DNA of 64,000 nucleotides from Cardiocondyla obscurior. Taxonomy: Eukaryota; Arthropoda; Insecta; Hymenoptera; Formicidae. How positions within the stretch are numbered: the stretch's first letter is position 1; each line of letters begins with the position of its first letter. The notes under the pieces are model-generated. The model did not search any database and was not told the origin of the DNA. It saw only the letters and a program-made list of their open reading frames with translations. Shown here in pieces: positions 53,490 to 62,880 of this stretch. The stretch spans positions 3,356,001-3,420,000 of the forward strand of contig NC_091873.1 in assembly GCF_019399895.1 (NCBI RefSeq), in the 5' to 3' direction. A program made the translations under genes and the position numbers.

Positions 53490-53583
53490 CATAAAGTCCT
53501 CCCGCCGAGGTAGCCTTGAAGACGACCCATATGAGATAAGCATAGATTATCCGGCCGCCCTTCCACGCACTCATGATGCCCAT
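53490..53583 (-). CDS. First coding exon of a secreted or membrane protein (partial; phase 1 donor)
   Basis: The exon starts at an ATG in the optimal context GCCATGGGC, and an in-frame TAA lies 15 codons upstream (53628-53626), so this is a true N-terminus. It encodes 31 codons plus one base and ends at a consensus donor (TATG|gtgagtacg at 53489). The peptide begins MGIMSAWKGGR, continues with a hydrophobic core IIYAYLIWVVF, and has a small-residue region KATSAGG that fits signal-peptidase cleavage. The product therefore probably enters the secretory pathway. A short signal-peptide exon followed by a long intron is common in insect cell-adhesion and secreted proteins, but I do not recognise this sequence and assign no family. 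A possible acceptor with a CTAAT branchpoint lies about 45 bases upstream of the ATG. No second exon was identified with confidence. The 29549 (-) candidate has a matching phase, which happens one time in three by chance. Confidence 0.55.
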
Positions 53584-53625
53584 GGCTTTTATCAATGCCC
53601 CTTTCGGAACCACTTCGACCCCAAT

Positions 53626-54035
53626 TTAACTCAATTGACGTTGATTAGAACAGCTCACGCACTCTCCCGGCCCACGTAATCCACCTCTCTTCCCCCTCGT
53701 CCTGCTCGCGGATCGTTCCAGATACCTAAATGCAGGTGTCTCCGCACCGACGAATTCGTACGGACTTCCGATAATCGAGTCCGATCCGAAACGAGTATCC
53801 CGCGCCGCACATATCTTCCTCGGCCGTGATCGTCGTCCTTCTCTCTCAATCGAGGATCGGATCCACCGTGCGGACCGGTCCACGGCAAGGCGAATTTCAC
53901 CGTACCGTGACAGGGCGCGATACCGCGTATACAGGAAGTTTCGTTACACTTACGATCGGACGTGTAACGACAAGCGTCGGGGGCACGAGATCGCGGGCAC
54001 GCGATCCGCCGCTCGTGCACACGTGTATATCTATG

Positions 54036-54067
<32 letters not shown>

Positions 54068-54200
54068 CTCGCGCACTGCTTGAGAGAATGGGAATGAGCG
54101 GGCGCGCGCGCGATATAAACCCGACGAGGGAGGAATTACGAACAAGCGCGATATAACGGACCCGGCACTTTTCACATTCACCGGATTCGTGCGCGCCGCG
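53626..54200 (-). promoter_or_regulatory. 5' UTR and possible promoter-proximal region of the signal-peptide exon
   Basis: Read on the minus strand, this is CpG-rich DNA directly upstream of the initiating exon. It contains an (AT)n block at 54024-54068. There are two possible splice acceptors: one after CTGCATTTAG near 53727, and one after CTAAT...CAATTGAG near 53630. It is therefore not clear whether transcription starts here or the 5' UTR is spliced in from farther upstream. No convincing TATA box or initiator with a downstream element was seen. It is included only because the coding exon needs an upstream region, and its extent is inferred. Confidence 0.2.
54024..54068. repeat. (AT)n microsatellite
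   Basis: AT repeats with C and G interruptions, lying upstream of the minus-strand coding exon. Confidence 0.9.
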
Positions 54201-56179
54201 TTGTAACGAGCGCACGAGTACGTCTAAGCGCGCGACTATACTCCAATCTCATTTTATTAAATTAGTCGAAACCGTTCCTTTTGAGAGCACGGTTTTTCTG
54301 ACGGCTTTCTTTGAATCCGCTTCCTTCTCTATCCGATCTCGTTCTCGAGTTTATGCGAGCTGGTTCACACCTTGGGGGCCCGATCTCATGGAAGCGAGGG
54401 CGCCCGTCGCTTTTGATCGATTCGTGAGCTCAGCCAGATCGTCGGGATGTACACTGATACGGGCGATATCCGCGGTATAGCGCGGAATCTGTAACCTAAT
54501 GTAGCGATCAGAGATTGAACGTGCGCCATTGGCGATGCGCTGCCGCGATCGTTCGTGCGACGCACGATCGCTTCAATTATTATAAATGAATCGCGAGAGA
54601 GCGAGATGCAACCGTTTTGTGCGACGGGGCTCTTTTTGGGATCTCTCAACCACGTCGTTCCGCCTCGCGTAATCGCGCGGCGGAATCAGCCCTCGGCGAA
54701 GAAGATTCCTCGGTATCGTTCAACGGGGCGGAACTAACGGCCGAACTTTCACCGACGCTACGTCCGAGAGCATCACTCATAGGCAGAATCCTCGTGCAGT
54801 CTTCCACGATGCACTCGGAAAATTCTCGTCCACTAACACTGCCAATTTTCCGGGCAAGCTGACCCCGAAGTCCCACTCAACTCGGGGATACCAAACACAT
54901 TGGAACTTTTCTTCAACCACTTGCAAAAATTCTCAAAAATTTGCGCGCCAGAGACCGGTCCAGCGTTTTCCCCCCGGAACGTTCACGACATCTCGCCGGA
55001 GACACGCTCCGTTCTCTCTCGTCTTCGCTCAATTCACAAAACTCACGCGAAGTTCTCGCAGAATACCTCCCAACTCTCTCAGAATCTCATTTTTCGCTTT
55101 GTTCGTGACTAAAAACCCGGCAATTCCGAGTCGTCGCTGACCTTTCCCGGAAATCAATGCAGAAGTCCTCGATCCGACGTCGGTTCTCTTCTACATGACT
55201 ACCGAACCTCGACGTTTCTATGCCTCCCAACAATTTTTCGCGCCGTCCAATCGTAAAAGAAAAAATTTCACCCAGGTTGCGCCGGGAGTCACTCCGCGCC
55301 GAGCGTTTCCAGTTCTTTCGCCAATTTATAGATTCAACGAAACATTTACGCATCGATCGCCCGTACACTTTAATAAGTTCGTCGTAATCGCGCTAGAAAC
55401 ACAATTGACTGATCGCAAGCGGATTCCTCTTCGTACTCTTCTTTGAATTCCTTAGAAGCGGATAGTATCCCAGTTCGCAGCGTTCGCTCGACATTTAAAG
55501 TTCGATTGCGGACGAGCCTCGGTACGGCAAAGATTTTCAGCACACGTGCGAAGAGTCACGACGGATTACAGCCGGAGTCGCGTGCACCACTGTAAAAGTA
55601 AGACCGGGGACTAGTCGATACGGAAAGTGGCCTCGCGAGTTCGAGTATGCGGATAAGAAGATCGCGAGTGCAGGCCGCCGCGGAGTAGGAAGTGGAAGAC
55701 GCGAGGGACAGAGGGAGAGAAAGACGGAGTAAAGGATAAGGCGAACGCGGGACGAAACGCGCGAGACGGGAGACTGCACACGCATCCACGGCTGGTCGTC
55801 GAACCGGTTTCCTTCTAGAGATCGCAACCGGCCAATTGGAAATACCACTGACAACGAGCCCGTCGACCGGTCGTTTTACGATCTTGCCGATCGCCGCGGC
55901 CGGAGATCCAGATAAAACGCGACCGCCGCGTCGCGCTGAACCGAGTCCGAGTCCTCGCCGAGGATACGATCTGACGGGCGTCGATCGCGGGGAACCTGCT
56001 GCCGACGGAATCGCTAATGCGCCGGCAAAAGCAAGAATTTTCACGATGAATCGAGAACGAGTACGCGCTGTTGACGTCGCGGACGAGAATGTTACAGATT
56101 CCTTTGAGCTTGTTAGACCAGAACTCTGTGGATTTTAATAGACTAGCTAGAGGGACATTTATTGCGAGTTACTTTAGTT

Positions 56180-56205
56180 AAAAAAAAAAAAAAAAAAAAA
56201 AAAAA
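56180..56205. repeat. A26 homopolymer
   Basis: 26 consecutive A after TTAGTT. Confidence 0.9.
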
Positions 56206-56889
56206 CCGCGGGGAAAAAATTCCCTTTTTATTTGATCGTAATTATACCGTAGTTACTAACAAATTAAAAAAAAATTAATGAAGATATTAGTATCATTTAC
56301 AAATATTAACGAGGTACGAAGGTACGTCGGAATGGAGGATGATCTTATGTAAAATACAGCGTGTTTCCCTCGGATTCTTTATGCCCTCAGAATGCAATAA
56401 TCGAATTCTGCTCGTTGGTCCGCCGAAAACTGCCACTCACGCTGGCTACGCGATTTTTCAACATTCGACACGATCCAGAAGCCCGCGCGTGGATTTTGCG
56501 CATTTATTTTTACTTCCACTCCGACGAGCGTATGCAATACGCGCGGGCATGTAGAAACATCGCGTTGCGTTCGACCGCGATTAACGGCCGCTGCATAAGC
56601 TGTAATGCGTGTATTATTGATGCCGCGGTGGCAAGTATCGTCGACTGATTAATAAACACACGACTCCCAGGGAAAGCGATTACCAGTTTATACCCCCCGC
56701 GGGGAGGCGGCTAAAAAAAATCCAATTGCACGCTAAATTTTTTTTTACATTTCGTGATGCGTTTCCGGACCGGAGAAACAAATTAATCGGTTCCGTGTGC
56801 GCAAATTTTTTGCGTCTTCGAGGAGGAGAAAACGTACCTCGGCGAGGCTCGAGATATATGCTTTAAGTCATAACCAACGAGGTCGATAT

Positions 56890-56925
56890 AGAGAGAAAAA
56901 GAGAGAGAGAGAGAGAGAGAGAGGT
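56890..56925. repeat. (GA)n microsatellite
   Basis: About 13 GA units, with further GAGAGC-type repeats to 56942. Confidence 0.9.
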
Positions 56926-57855
56926 GGAGAGCGAGAGAGCGAAAGCCGACAACTCCAGTTCTTACACAGGTACGAGGCAACGAGCGGCGATGCACAATAC
57001 GCAACAAGAACGATAATACGACTAACTTTTAAGCGACACTCCGCTCTTTTACTCTAAATGGCATCTAAGCAATTACGCCCGGGAACTCCTTAATGAAACC
57101 TGGGAGCGGGAGAATGCACGGAGAACTATTGAAATACAAACGTCGATTAAGCAATAGGACTATTTAAGTGCATTTCGCTCTCGACCTACATCGATCAAGA
57201 TCAAGAGGGCCGACCCGGTTCGACTCGACCATCAATGAACGTACTCTCAGCATAAATTCCCTTCATCTTCGATCGTACGTTTATTCTCAGCCATTGTCCG
57301 GCCATTGGCAGACGTTGAAGCGGGAGGAGGAACGATAAAAGCATTGGAAAATGAAAAATGTAAGCGCGATCCTCGGTACGAGCTATCGTATTCCTTCCGG
57401 ACGGCGGCCGACGTAACTTTTCGCGTTCGAGAACGGCGCTCGGTGTCCCGTGACCGTCACAGCGATAAGAGGCATCTTATCATCGCGTCATGTGTCATAG
57501 TTTTTTTTTTTTCTTTTTCCCGAATTTATTATTGCCCCCACATACCCCCCTTGCGGATACTCCAAACCCTCTTCGATAGTTCTCGTCGCACTGGACCCTG
57601 AGCCGGCCGTTCGCGCCGTTCGATCGGCTCGCTGACGGACGGACGGACGCGCGAGGATCGGTGGAGGATACGGAGGACGCCGCGACGCTGCGCGTCCCGC
57701 AGAATCACGATCCGCACTGGTACGCCATCGAGCGTTAGAGAAACTTCAGCAACCCTCCGACATCCCGGCTCCCCACTCTTTCAACTCCACCGACCGAGCC
57801 GTATACACGTGCCGGGGGTATACGACCGTGTATGCGTGCCAATTCGTACGGGCGA

Positions 57856-57934
57856 TTACGACGGTATGGGTGCCCCATCCGCTCACGTCCGTGTACGCGT
57901 GTGACGAGCGGCAGGAGCACCCATACCGACGTAA
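57856..57934. ncRNA. Long imperfect hairpin, miRNA-precursor-like
   Basis: Arms 57856-57884 and 57906-57934 are complementary at 25 of 29 positions. Paired segments are TTACG, CGGTATGGG, TGC, CC and CCGCTC, separated by two single mismatches and one 2x2 internal loop. The terminal loop is 21 nt and can form a short extra GTC/GAC stem. Arm length, loop size and small symmetric internal loops match an animal miRNA precursor. It also folds when read from the minus strand. No arm matches a miRNA I can recall with confidence. It lies in a CpG-rich region open in frames on both strands, so a regulatory inverted repeat is the main alternative. Confidence 0.35.
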
Positions 57935-58289
57935 GTCCCATGCCAGCCACGATTCTACGACGACGATGTTCGCGGGCGCGCGCACCGGGCTTATCGGGGG
58001 TGGGTATACGATCGGGTGCGCGAGCGCACCAGGGGCTACCTCCCTTCCTTTCCATCGTTACCCTCCACCGTTGGCACCACCACCGGCGCATCGACACGCT
58101 CTCCGTCTTTCTCTCAGGCTCGACCGAAGTGCGCGCGGCCATCCCTTTCGCGCGCCGTTTTCTCTCCCCCGATAACCTCTGCGTCCTTCTTTTCTCTCTT
58201 TTTTTTTTTGTTCTTCGAAGAGGACCTGTACGTGCCACATGACAATTTCGGATGAAAACATCGTCGAGTGGCTACTAAACCCGTTCACC

Positions 58290-58317
58290 GACGAGGGGGA
58301 GGGAGAGGGAGGGGACT
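58290..58317 (+). other. G-quadruplex motif
   Basis: Four G runs (3-5 G) separated by A or AGA. Confidence 0.4.
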
Positions 58318-58509
58318 CGGCAAGTAGCGGAGACCCACTATCACCGGTAACAAGCGCGCAAACATCCCCAGGTTGAAAAGGCGACTCTAAACGACGTAGC
58401 TTTCCGGATATTCGAGACCGTGGAAAAGAGCTGTCTCTTCGATTTAGCCGGCACGAAGTCGGCAGGCGACGACACGGGCCATTGGCGGTCGCCGGTATTC
58501 CGCGGCTGA

Positions 58510-58710
58510 TTATCTACCGATGAGAATAAACGGAGCGACAGTGATAAATTGATAATGACGCGTCGACTCTTGAAGCGCGCGGCGCGGGCCATGTATCCCA
58601 TGAGGTCGGGAATTACGCGGGCAAGACTTTACATCCGAGCGGAATAACAAGCGCAATAACGATAATAATAAATCAAATTTATCGCGCGACAAAGGCGAAG
58701 AATTTGTTAA
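58510..58710 (-). other. Candidate exon after an exceptionally long pyrimidine tract (minus strand)
   Basis: On the minus strand, about 90 bases of near-continuous pyrimidines (58800-58713) end in TTTTTGTCTCTCCAG. A frame follows that stays open for 66 codons (LTNSSPLSRDKFDLLLSLLR...) to a stop. A possible donor near the end reads CATCG|gtagat. The acceptor is among the strongest in the window, but coding value is unproven and no family is recognised. Confidence 0.15.
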
Positions 58711-59087
58711 CTGGAGAGACAAAAAGCGCGAGGGAGAAAGAGAGAAAGTGGGAGGGGGAAGAGAACGAGAGACGGCAAAGCAAAGAGAAGAAGAAACGTA
58801 GGGAAATAAATCGTTCTCTCGCGGAACGTAGCAGCGGGCCTGGCTAACCGGTTACGATACGGGAAGCGCAGAATGTGCGCTGTGGTCGCGCATGCTGCTG
58901 GCACGGCGAATAAAACGAGAATAATTCGAGCGCTATTGGATAACGTATCGCGACGCCGAGATGGAGAACGGTGAGCGCGTACGGCCGCGCTTCGTAGCGC
59001 GAGCCATAGCTGGAAATTGGAACTCTGGCTCGTCCGCGGAAGTTGGAGCGAGGTCACGCTAGGGCCACCTAATCCAATGTTTTACAG

Positions 59088-59137
59088 GTTTACTGATTGC
59101 GGTGGAGTGCTGTACGACGCGGTCCTCGAGAGAGACG
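59088..59137 (+). CDS. Possible 50-nt internal coding exon
   Basis: Both boundaries look like splice sites. The acceptor has a CTAAT branchpoint 12-16 bases upstream (CCTAATCCAATGTTTTACAG) and the donor reads GAGACG|gtagga. In one frame it encodes FTDCGGVLYDAVLERD. A second frame is also open (LLIAVECCTTRSSRET), so the reading frame is not determined. A CT-rich intron start follows. No partner exons were identified on the plus strand, and no family is recognised. Confidence 0.3.
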
Positions 59138-60127
59138 GTAGGACCGCCGACCTTTCCCGACCCTCTCTCTCCCCTTGGTCCGATCTCGTTTCATTCACCC
59201 TGCTATCTTGCGTCTCCCTTCATCTCTAACCTCGTCACTCTGTCTCACGCGGACATTGTCCTAATTCTTCGACAAATAAACGCATCATTGGGCAGCCGTA
59301 GATTTACCAATCAAACCGATGCCTGCTTCCATACAGGACAGCGGAAACTCGGCGCGGAAGCCGTGCGGAAGCCCGCACGCGATTCGGAATAGCAATGAAA
59401 ACAGACCTTTAAATCTGCCCGTATCTCGCTCGACATCCTCTACATCTCGCCGTGATTTCCGATTGCCTAGACTAACCTTTTTGGTCGGTCAACGTTCCAT
59501 TAGTGACTCCACTATACGCTTTGGATTTCCCTTTTTCAATGAGCTCATTAACATAAAAACACGCGCACCCCACACGCACGCTTAATGCGTCACCGATTCA
59601 ACTGCAAATTTGCATTGTTCAGGAAACGAAATTAAAGCTAAAGAATTCTTTACCGAGTTTTTTTTTTTTTACAAAGGTAAGAACGATTAATAATAACGGA
59701 ACAGTCAAGAAAATAATTGAATCCGATATTATCGAAATTTCTAATTGCCGCGTGAAATTTTACATTTCGCGATAAAAACAAAAAAATTCTTCGCACGCAC
59801 TTGATGTAACATTGAAAAAAAGTTTTCCGCTCGTAGGGTCGTAACACCCCGTTATTTTCTGAATCGCGTCGTTGCGCCTGCCGGTGATCCCACGTAACTT
59901 CTAATTCAAGAAGAGCAATTACTTCAGTCGTTTTTTTCCATCTCTTTCGTCTCCTCCGGCGAGCGATATTCCATCAAACGCTTCGCTGCGTGCGCGGAAC
60001 ATCTCGCATCAAAGATTATTAACGAACGCCATCGATGAAAGAGACGCGCTTCGTTAAACCCATCGTGTTCATTAATCCGATCGCGAGGGAGGTACGTGCG
60101 AGAGTTTATAATAAAACTCTCGCCCGA

Positions 60128-60157
60128 CGGGGGAGCGGGGGAGGGGAGGGGGGGGAA
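60128..60157 (+). other. Strong G-quadruplex motif
   Basis: G runs of 5, 5, 4 and 8 separated by AGC or A. This is the most G-dense stretch seen. Confidence 0.55.
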
Positions 60158-60312
60158 CTTCCATGCGGGATAAGTGGCGGAATCTCGTTTCTATAAATTG
60201 AAAGTATCGAAAAAAGTGGAACAACGCAGGGAGCGCAAAAAGAAGAGGACGATAATGGCCGCTTCTTGCATCGCGCTGAACGCCGCGTTAAGTTCGCGGG
60301 TAGACGGCTGGC

Positions 60313-60367
60313 GGATAGATGGGATGGATAGATGGATAGATGGGTAGATGGATGGATGAATGGATGG
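60313..60367. repeat. GATA/GATG tetranucleotide repeat
   Basis: About 13 units alternating GATA, GATG and GGAT variants, followed by GGACGGACGGACG. Confidence 0.9.
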
Positions 60368-62303
60368 CCGGGCGGACGGCCTGGACGGACGGACGAATGT
60401 CCTTGCGCTATCGATTACAAGGATGGCCCTGCGCGACGGACAAGGAGGGTGCGGTAAAGTGATGCAGACAAATGGTAATGTCATTACTTTTATCTCGGCG
60501 AAATACAGGCCGCGACACGCCGCGACCTCGCCCGGAATGAGAAACGGACAGAACTATAACGCGTGGACGGGGAAGACGACAATAGGCGAGGCTAATGTAA
60601 TTGTACGTCGTACAATTAGCCGCCTAAGTTAAGATTTATTACGTTCAATTATAGCAGTGAGTGGCACCGAATTTCCATAAATGATTTTCTATTGCGCTTC
60701 CACACGAGCATTCTTGAAACTGACCGGCGTATATTTAAAAAAAAAACCCCCGCGACTTGTAGAAGAAAATTTGCAGGAAAAGAAATTTTGATTTATTAAA
60801 ACGTAACGAGTGTGTATTTGTTTCGTGTAATTGCGGGTTGTTTTTTTTTCTTTTCTTTTTTTTCCCGCAACGAAGCACGTATTAATGCTGTGTTCATTTT
60901 AAAGGAGAAGAACCGGAGTTGTATATCATTTTGATGTCTCGCGGTTTCTCCTGATATGCAAAAATGATAGATCCCAGTGCGGCGGTTTACCCAAAGGGCA
61001 AAGAATAATATGCGGTTGGAATATATTATGAGCCGCGAAAAAAGCTTATAAAGCAAATCCTAAAAGACTTCATTGAATAACTGGAGAGAAGTCTCGGATA
61101 AACCCCACTTCATGCGGTTATTTTCATAAATAATTTATAAATCGTTCGTCATATGACCGTTATTATTACGCCGGCATCAATATATCGTAACAAATTTTTT
61201 ATTTACTGTAAAAATATGTTTTTTTTTTTTTTCTCTACACTTTATTTCAATTAATCTATCCACACTTTACGTTCAAAACTCAGAACATTTTAATTCTGCA
61301 CTGTATATTTTGATATATTTACGCTATAATTGAGAACTGCATAATCTTGTATGTGTTTGTAATGCTTTAAATAATTTTGCAGAGCGCAAAAATATCTTGT
61401 CACAGATTATAGATTATTTGAAGTGAATCTCGGACCTGTACATAGTGTCCATTATAACTCTTTGTATGAATGAATGCTTTATTCCCTTTTGTATTCCTTC
61501 AAATGTTCTATTATTACCTCGGTTTCTATTGTTTTCTCGGTATCGCATATTGGTTTCCTTAATCTATCTAGCGGGATAATTATACAACTTATGAATAATA
61601 AATTATACAAATTATCACGAGCAGAATCGAGGTACCTTCATTAATAATTGATACCGAGTGTACGATTTGTATCACCTAATTGGATATGTTAATCGTATTT
61701 AGCCAACTGCATGAATATTGAAAAGACTATATTCGGTTAATGACACGTTTACATCGTTATTTATTTACGGGCTGTATTAAAAAGCTCGACGTTAATAATA
61801 TGTCCGGAAGAGCAACGGTTTATTAATGCTCGCATAATAGCGGGGGCGGTCGTGTACACACGCGCGCATCGGGCTCCTATAAATTATTTATAAAATTAAC
61901 CGCATCGGTCCGTGTAGCGATCTCCTAAAATCCCCACGACGCGAGCGTTTCGGAGGATGCTGGGTACCCCAGATCTGCTCACGACCGGAAGCACGTCCTA
62001 AGACGATCGTCGCCCATGTACCAGCTCCGGATTAGGTTCCCCTCATAAACGTGAAACCAATTCATCCCCCTTTCTCCACAATATGCTACCCAGCCGCAAA
62101 ATAGTTCTCCGCCGCATTGGCATGTTAAATTATTTCCCGCAACATTCACGGAAGCGCGAACGCGAGATTTTTAATACGAATAAATTTTGCGTGCTGTAGA
62201 TATTCATAAAAATCAAGCAATTATCTAACTATTATACTGATCTTACGTGATTTTTCCACACGAAATGCTTTTACTCTATATAAAAAAAGAAATCAGCACT
62301 CAC

Positions 62304-62340
62304 CGGTCGATGCGCAGCAGTGGAGTTTAACTACGGCGAT
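62304..62340 (-). other. Candidate spliced exon C3, minus-strand copy (37 nt)
   Basis: Splice sites are excellent on the minus strand: acceptor ATTTATTTGTTACAG and donor GACCG|gtgagtgct. It pairs with exon 62548-62483 across a 142-bp intron. It aligns with the plus-strand segment starting at 38785, mostly through transitions, and more weakly with 39269-39312. The copies differ by one-base indels, so a conserved protein frame is unlikely. T-rich sequence and another possible acceptor (ATATCTACAG near 62190) follow downstream. Confidence 0.4.
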
Positions 62341-62482
62341 CTGTAACAAATAAATTAAAATATTTAATTGTAGAGATTTCAATATTTTAAACGCTGTTTA
62401 AAAAAATATATATATTAGTGATTCTAATTTTAAATTAATTAATAAAGAATTAAGTAATTTGTAAAAGCAAAACTATGCTTAC

Positions 62483-62548
62483 CCTGGGGTTGCTCCGCCG
62501 TGCATGATGCTCCTCCTAGGCTGCTTTCAAATAGTTGCACTTCGACAC
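62483..62548 (-). other. Candidate spliced exon B, minus-strand copy (66 nt)
   Basis: On the minus strand it is bounded by CCGTTTATAG| and CCCCAGG|gtaagc. It is homologous to the exon at 39065-39150 (+). The 3' part reads AGGAGGAGCA, then a 13-14 base gap relative to the other copy, then TCATGCA and CGGCGGAGCAAC just before the donor. Only one frame is open through it, and that frame stops within four codons of the next exon. The single-base indel relative to the plus copy breaks any common frame. It is followed by a 142-bp intron. It could be a 5' UTR exon of the coding gene starting at 53583 or an exon of a separate long non-coding RNA. Confidence 0.4.
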
Positions 62549-62802
62549 CTATAAACGGTGAGATTTTTATTTAAGTAAATATCAAATAACGAAAATTTAA
62601 ACGCACGAGAGATTAAATTTGTTTACTCATTAGCAGGATACAGTCATTCCTTATCGTTAACGAGAAAGTCACGATACATTCGTGCGTTGATTGGCGATGC
62701 AAGCGGGTACATTTATTGATTTGTTCAACCCGTGCTCTCGGTATCACTATCGATATTTAATTGCGTCAATTAATTTTACGCGACATTCAGCGTAAGAGCG
62801 TG

Positions 62803-62805
<3 letters not shown>

Positions 62806-62837
<32 letters not shown>
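62806..62837. repeat. T32 homopolymer
   Basis: Longest homopolymer in the window. It lies immediately beside the donor of the candidate exon 62880-62840 on the minus strand. Confidence 0.95.
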
Positions 62838-62839
<2 letters not shown>

Positions 62840-62840
<1 letters not shown>

Positions 62841-62880
62841 TCTCAAACCTCTCGCAAATTCCGGTTTGTTGATCGCGCAT
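62840..62880 (-). other. Candidate upstream small exon of the minus-strand unit
   Basis: On the minus strand this 41-nt segment follows an acceptor (CCGCTCATTAACAG) and ends GAGAG|gtaaaa at the edge of the 32-nt homopolymer. It starts with ATG. Joined to the next candidate exon (62548), it would encode only a 20-residue peptide before a stop. It is more likely a UTR or non-coding exon, or chance. The donor is weaker than those of the two following exons, because poly-A follows it directly on the transcript strand. Confidence 0.2.

Larger units (their letters stand above)
54201..59087. other. CpG-rich region upstream of the minus-strand coding exon
   Basis: The densest CpG lies at 54200-56150 and 57300-58250, with open frames on both strands. 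It contains A26 at 56180, (GA)n at 56890, GGAC repeats at about 57637-57650, and the hairpin. No plus-strand gene is supported apart from the candidate exon at 59088. Confidence 0.4.
59138..62303. other. Non-coding region, AT-rich from 60700
   Basis: It holds the tetranucleotide repeat and G-rich motif near 60.1-60.4 kb. A T-rich tract at 60838-60862 is bracketed by TTGCGGG and CCCGCAA. A long AT-rich island follows (61050-61850). A possible minus-strand acceptor (ATATCTACAG) near 62190 has no open frame after it. Confidence 0.5.

Noticed and set aside
53584..53613. Extension of the signal-peptide exon to an upstream start
   Set aside because: The upstream codon is GTG, not ATG. The ATG at 53583 has an optimal context.
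57893..57914. Resemblance of the hairpin loop/3' arm to miR-210 (GCGTGTGAC then AGCGGC)
   Set aside because: An extra base splits the match, and the similar bases fall in the loop rather than on an arm. A real orthologue of so conserved a miRNA should match almost exactly.
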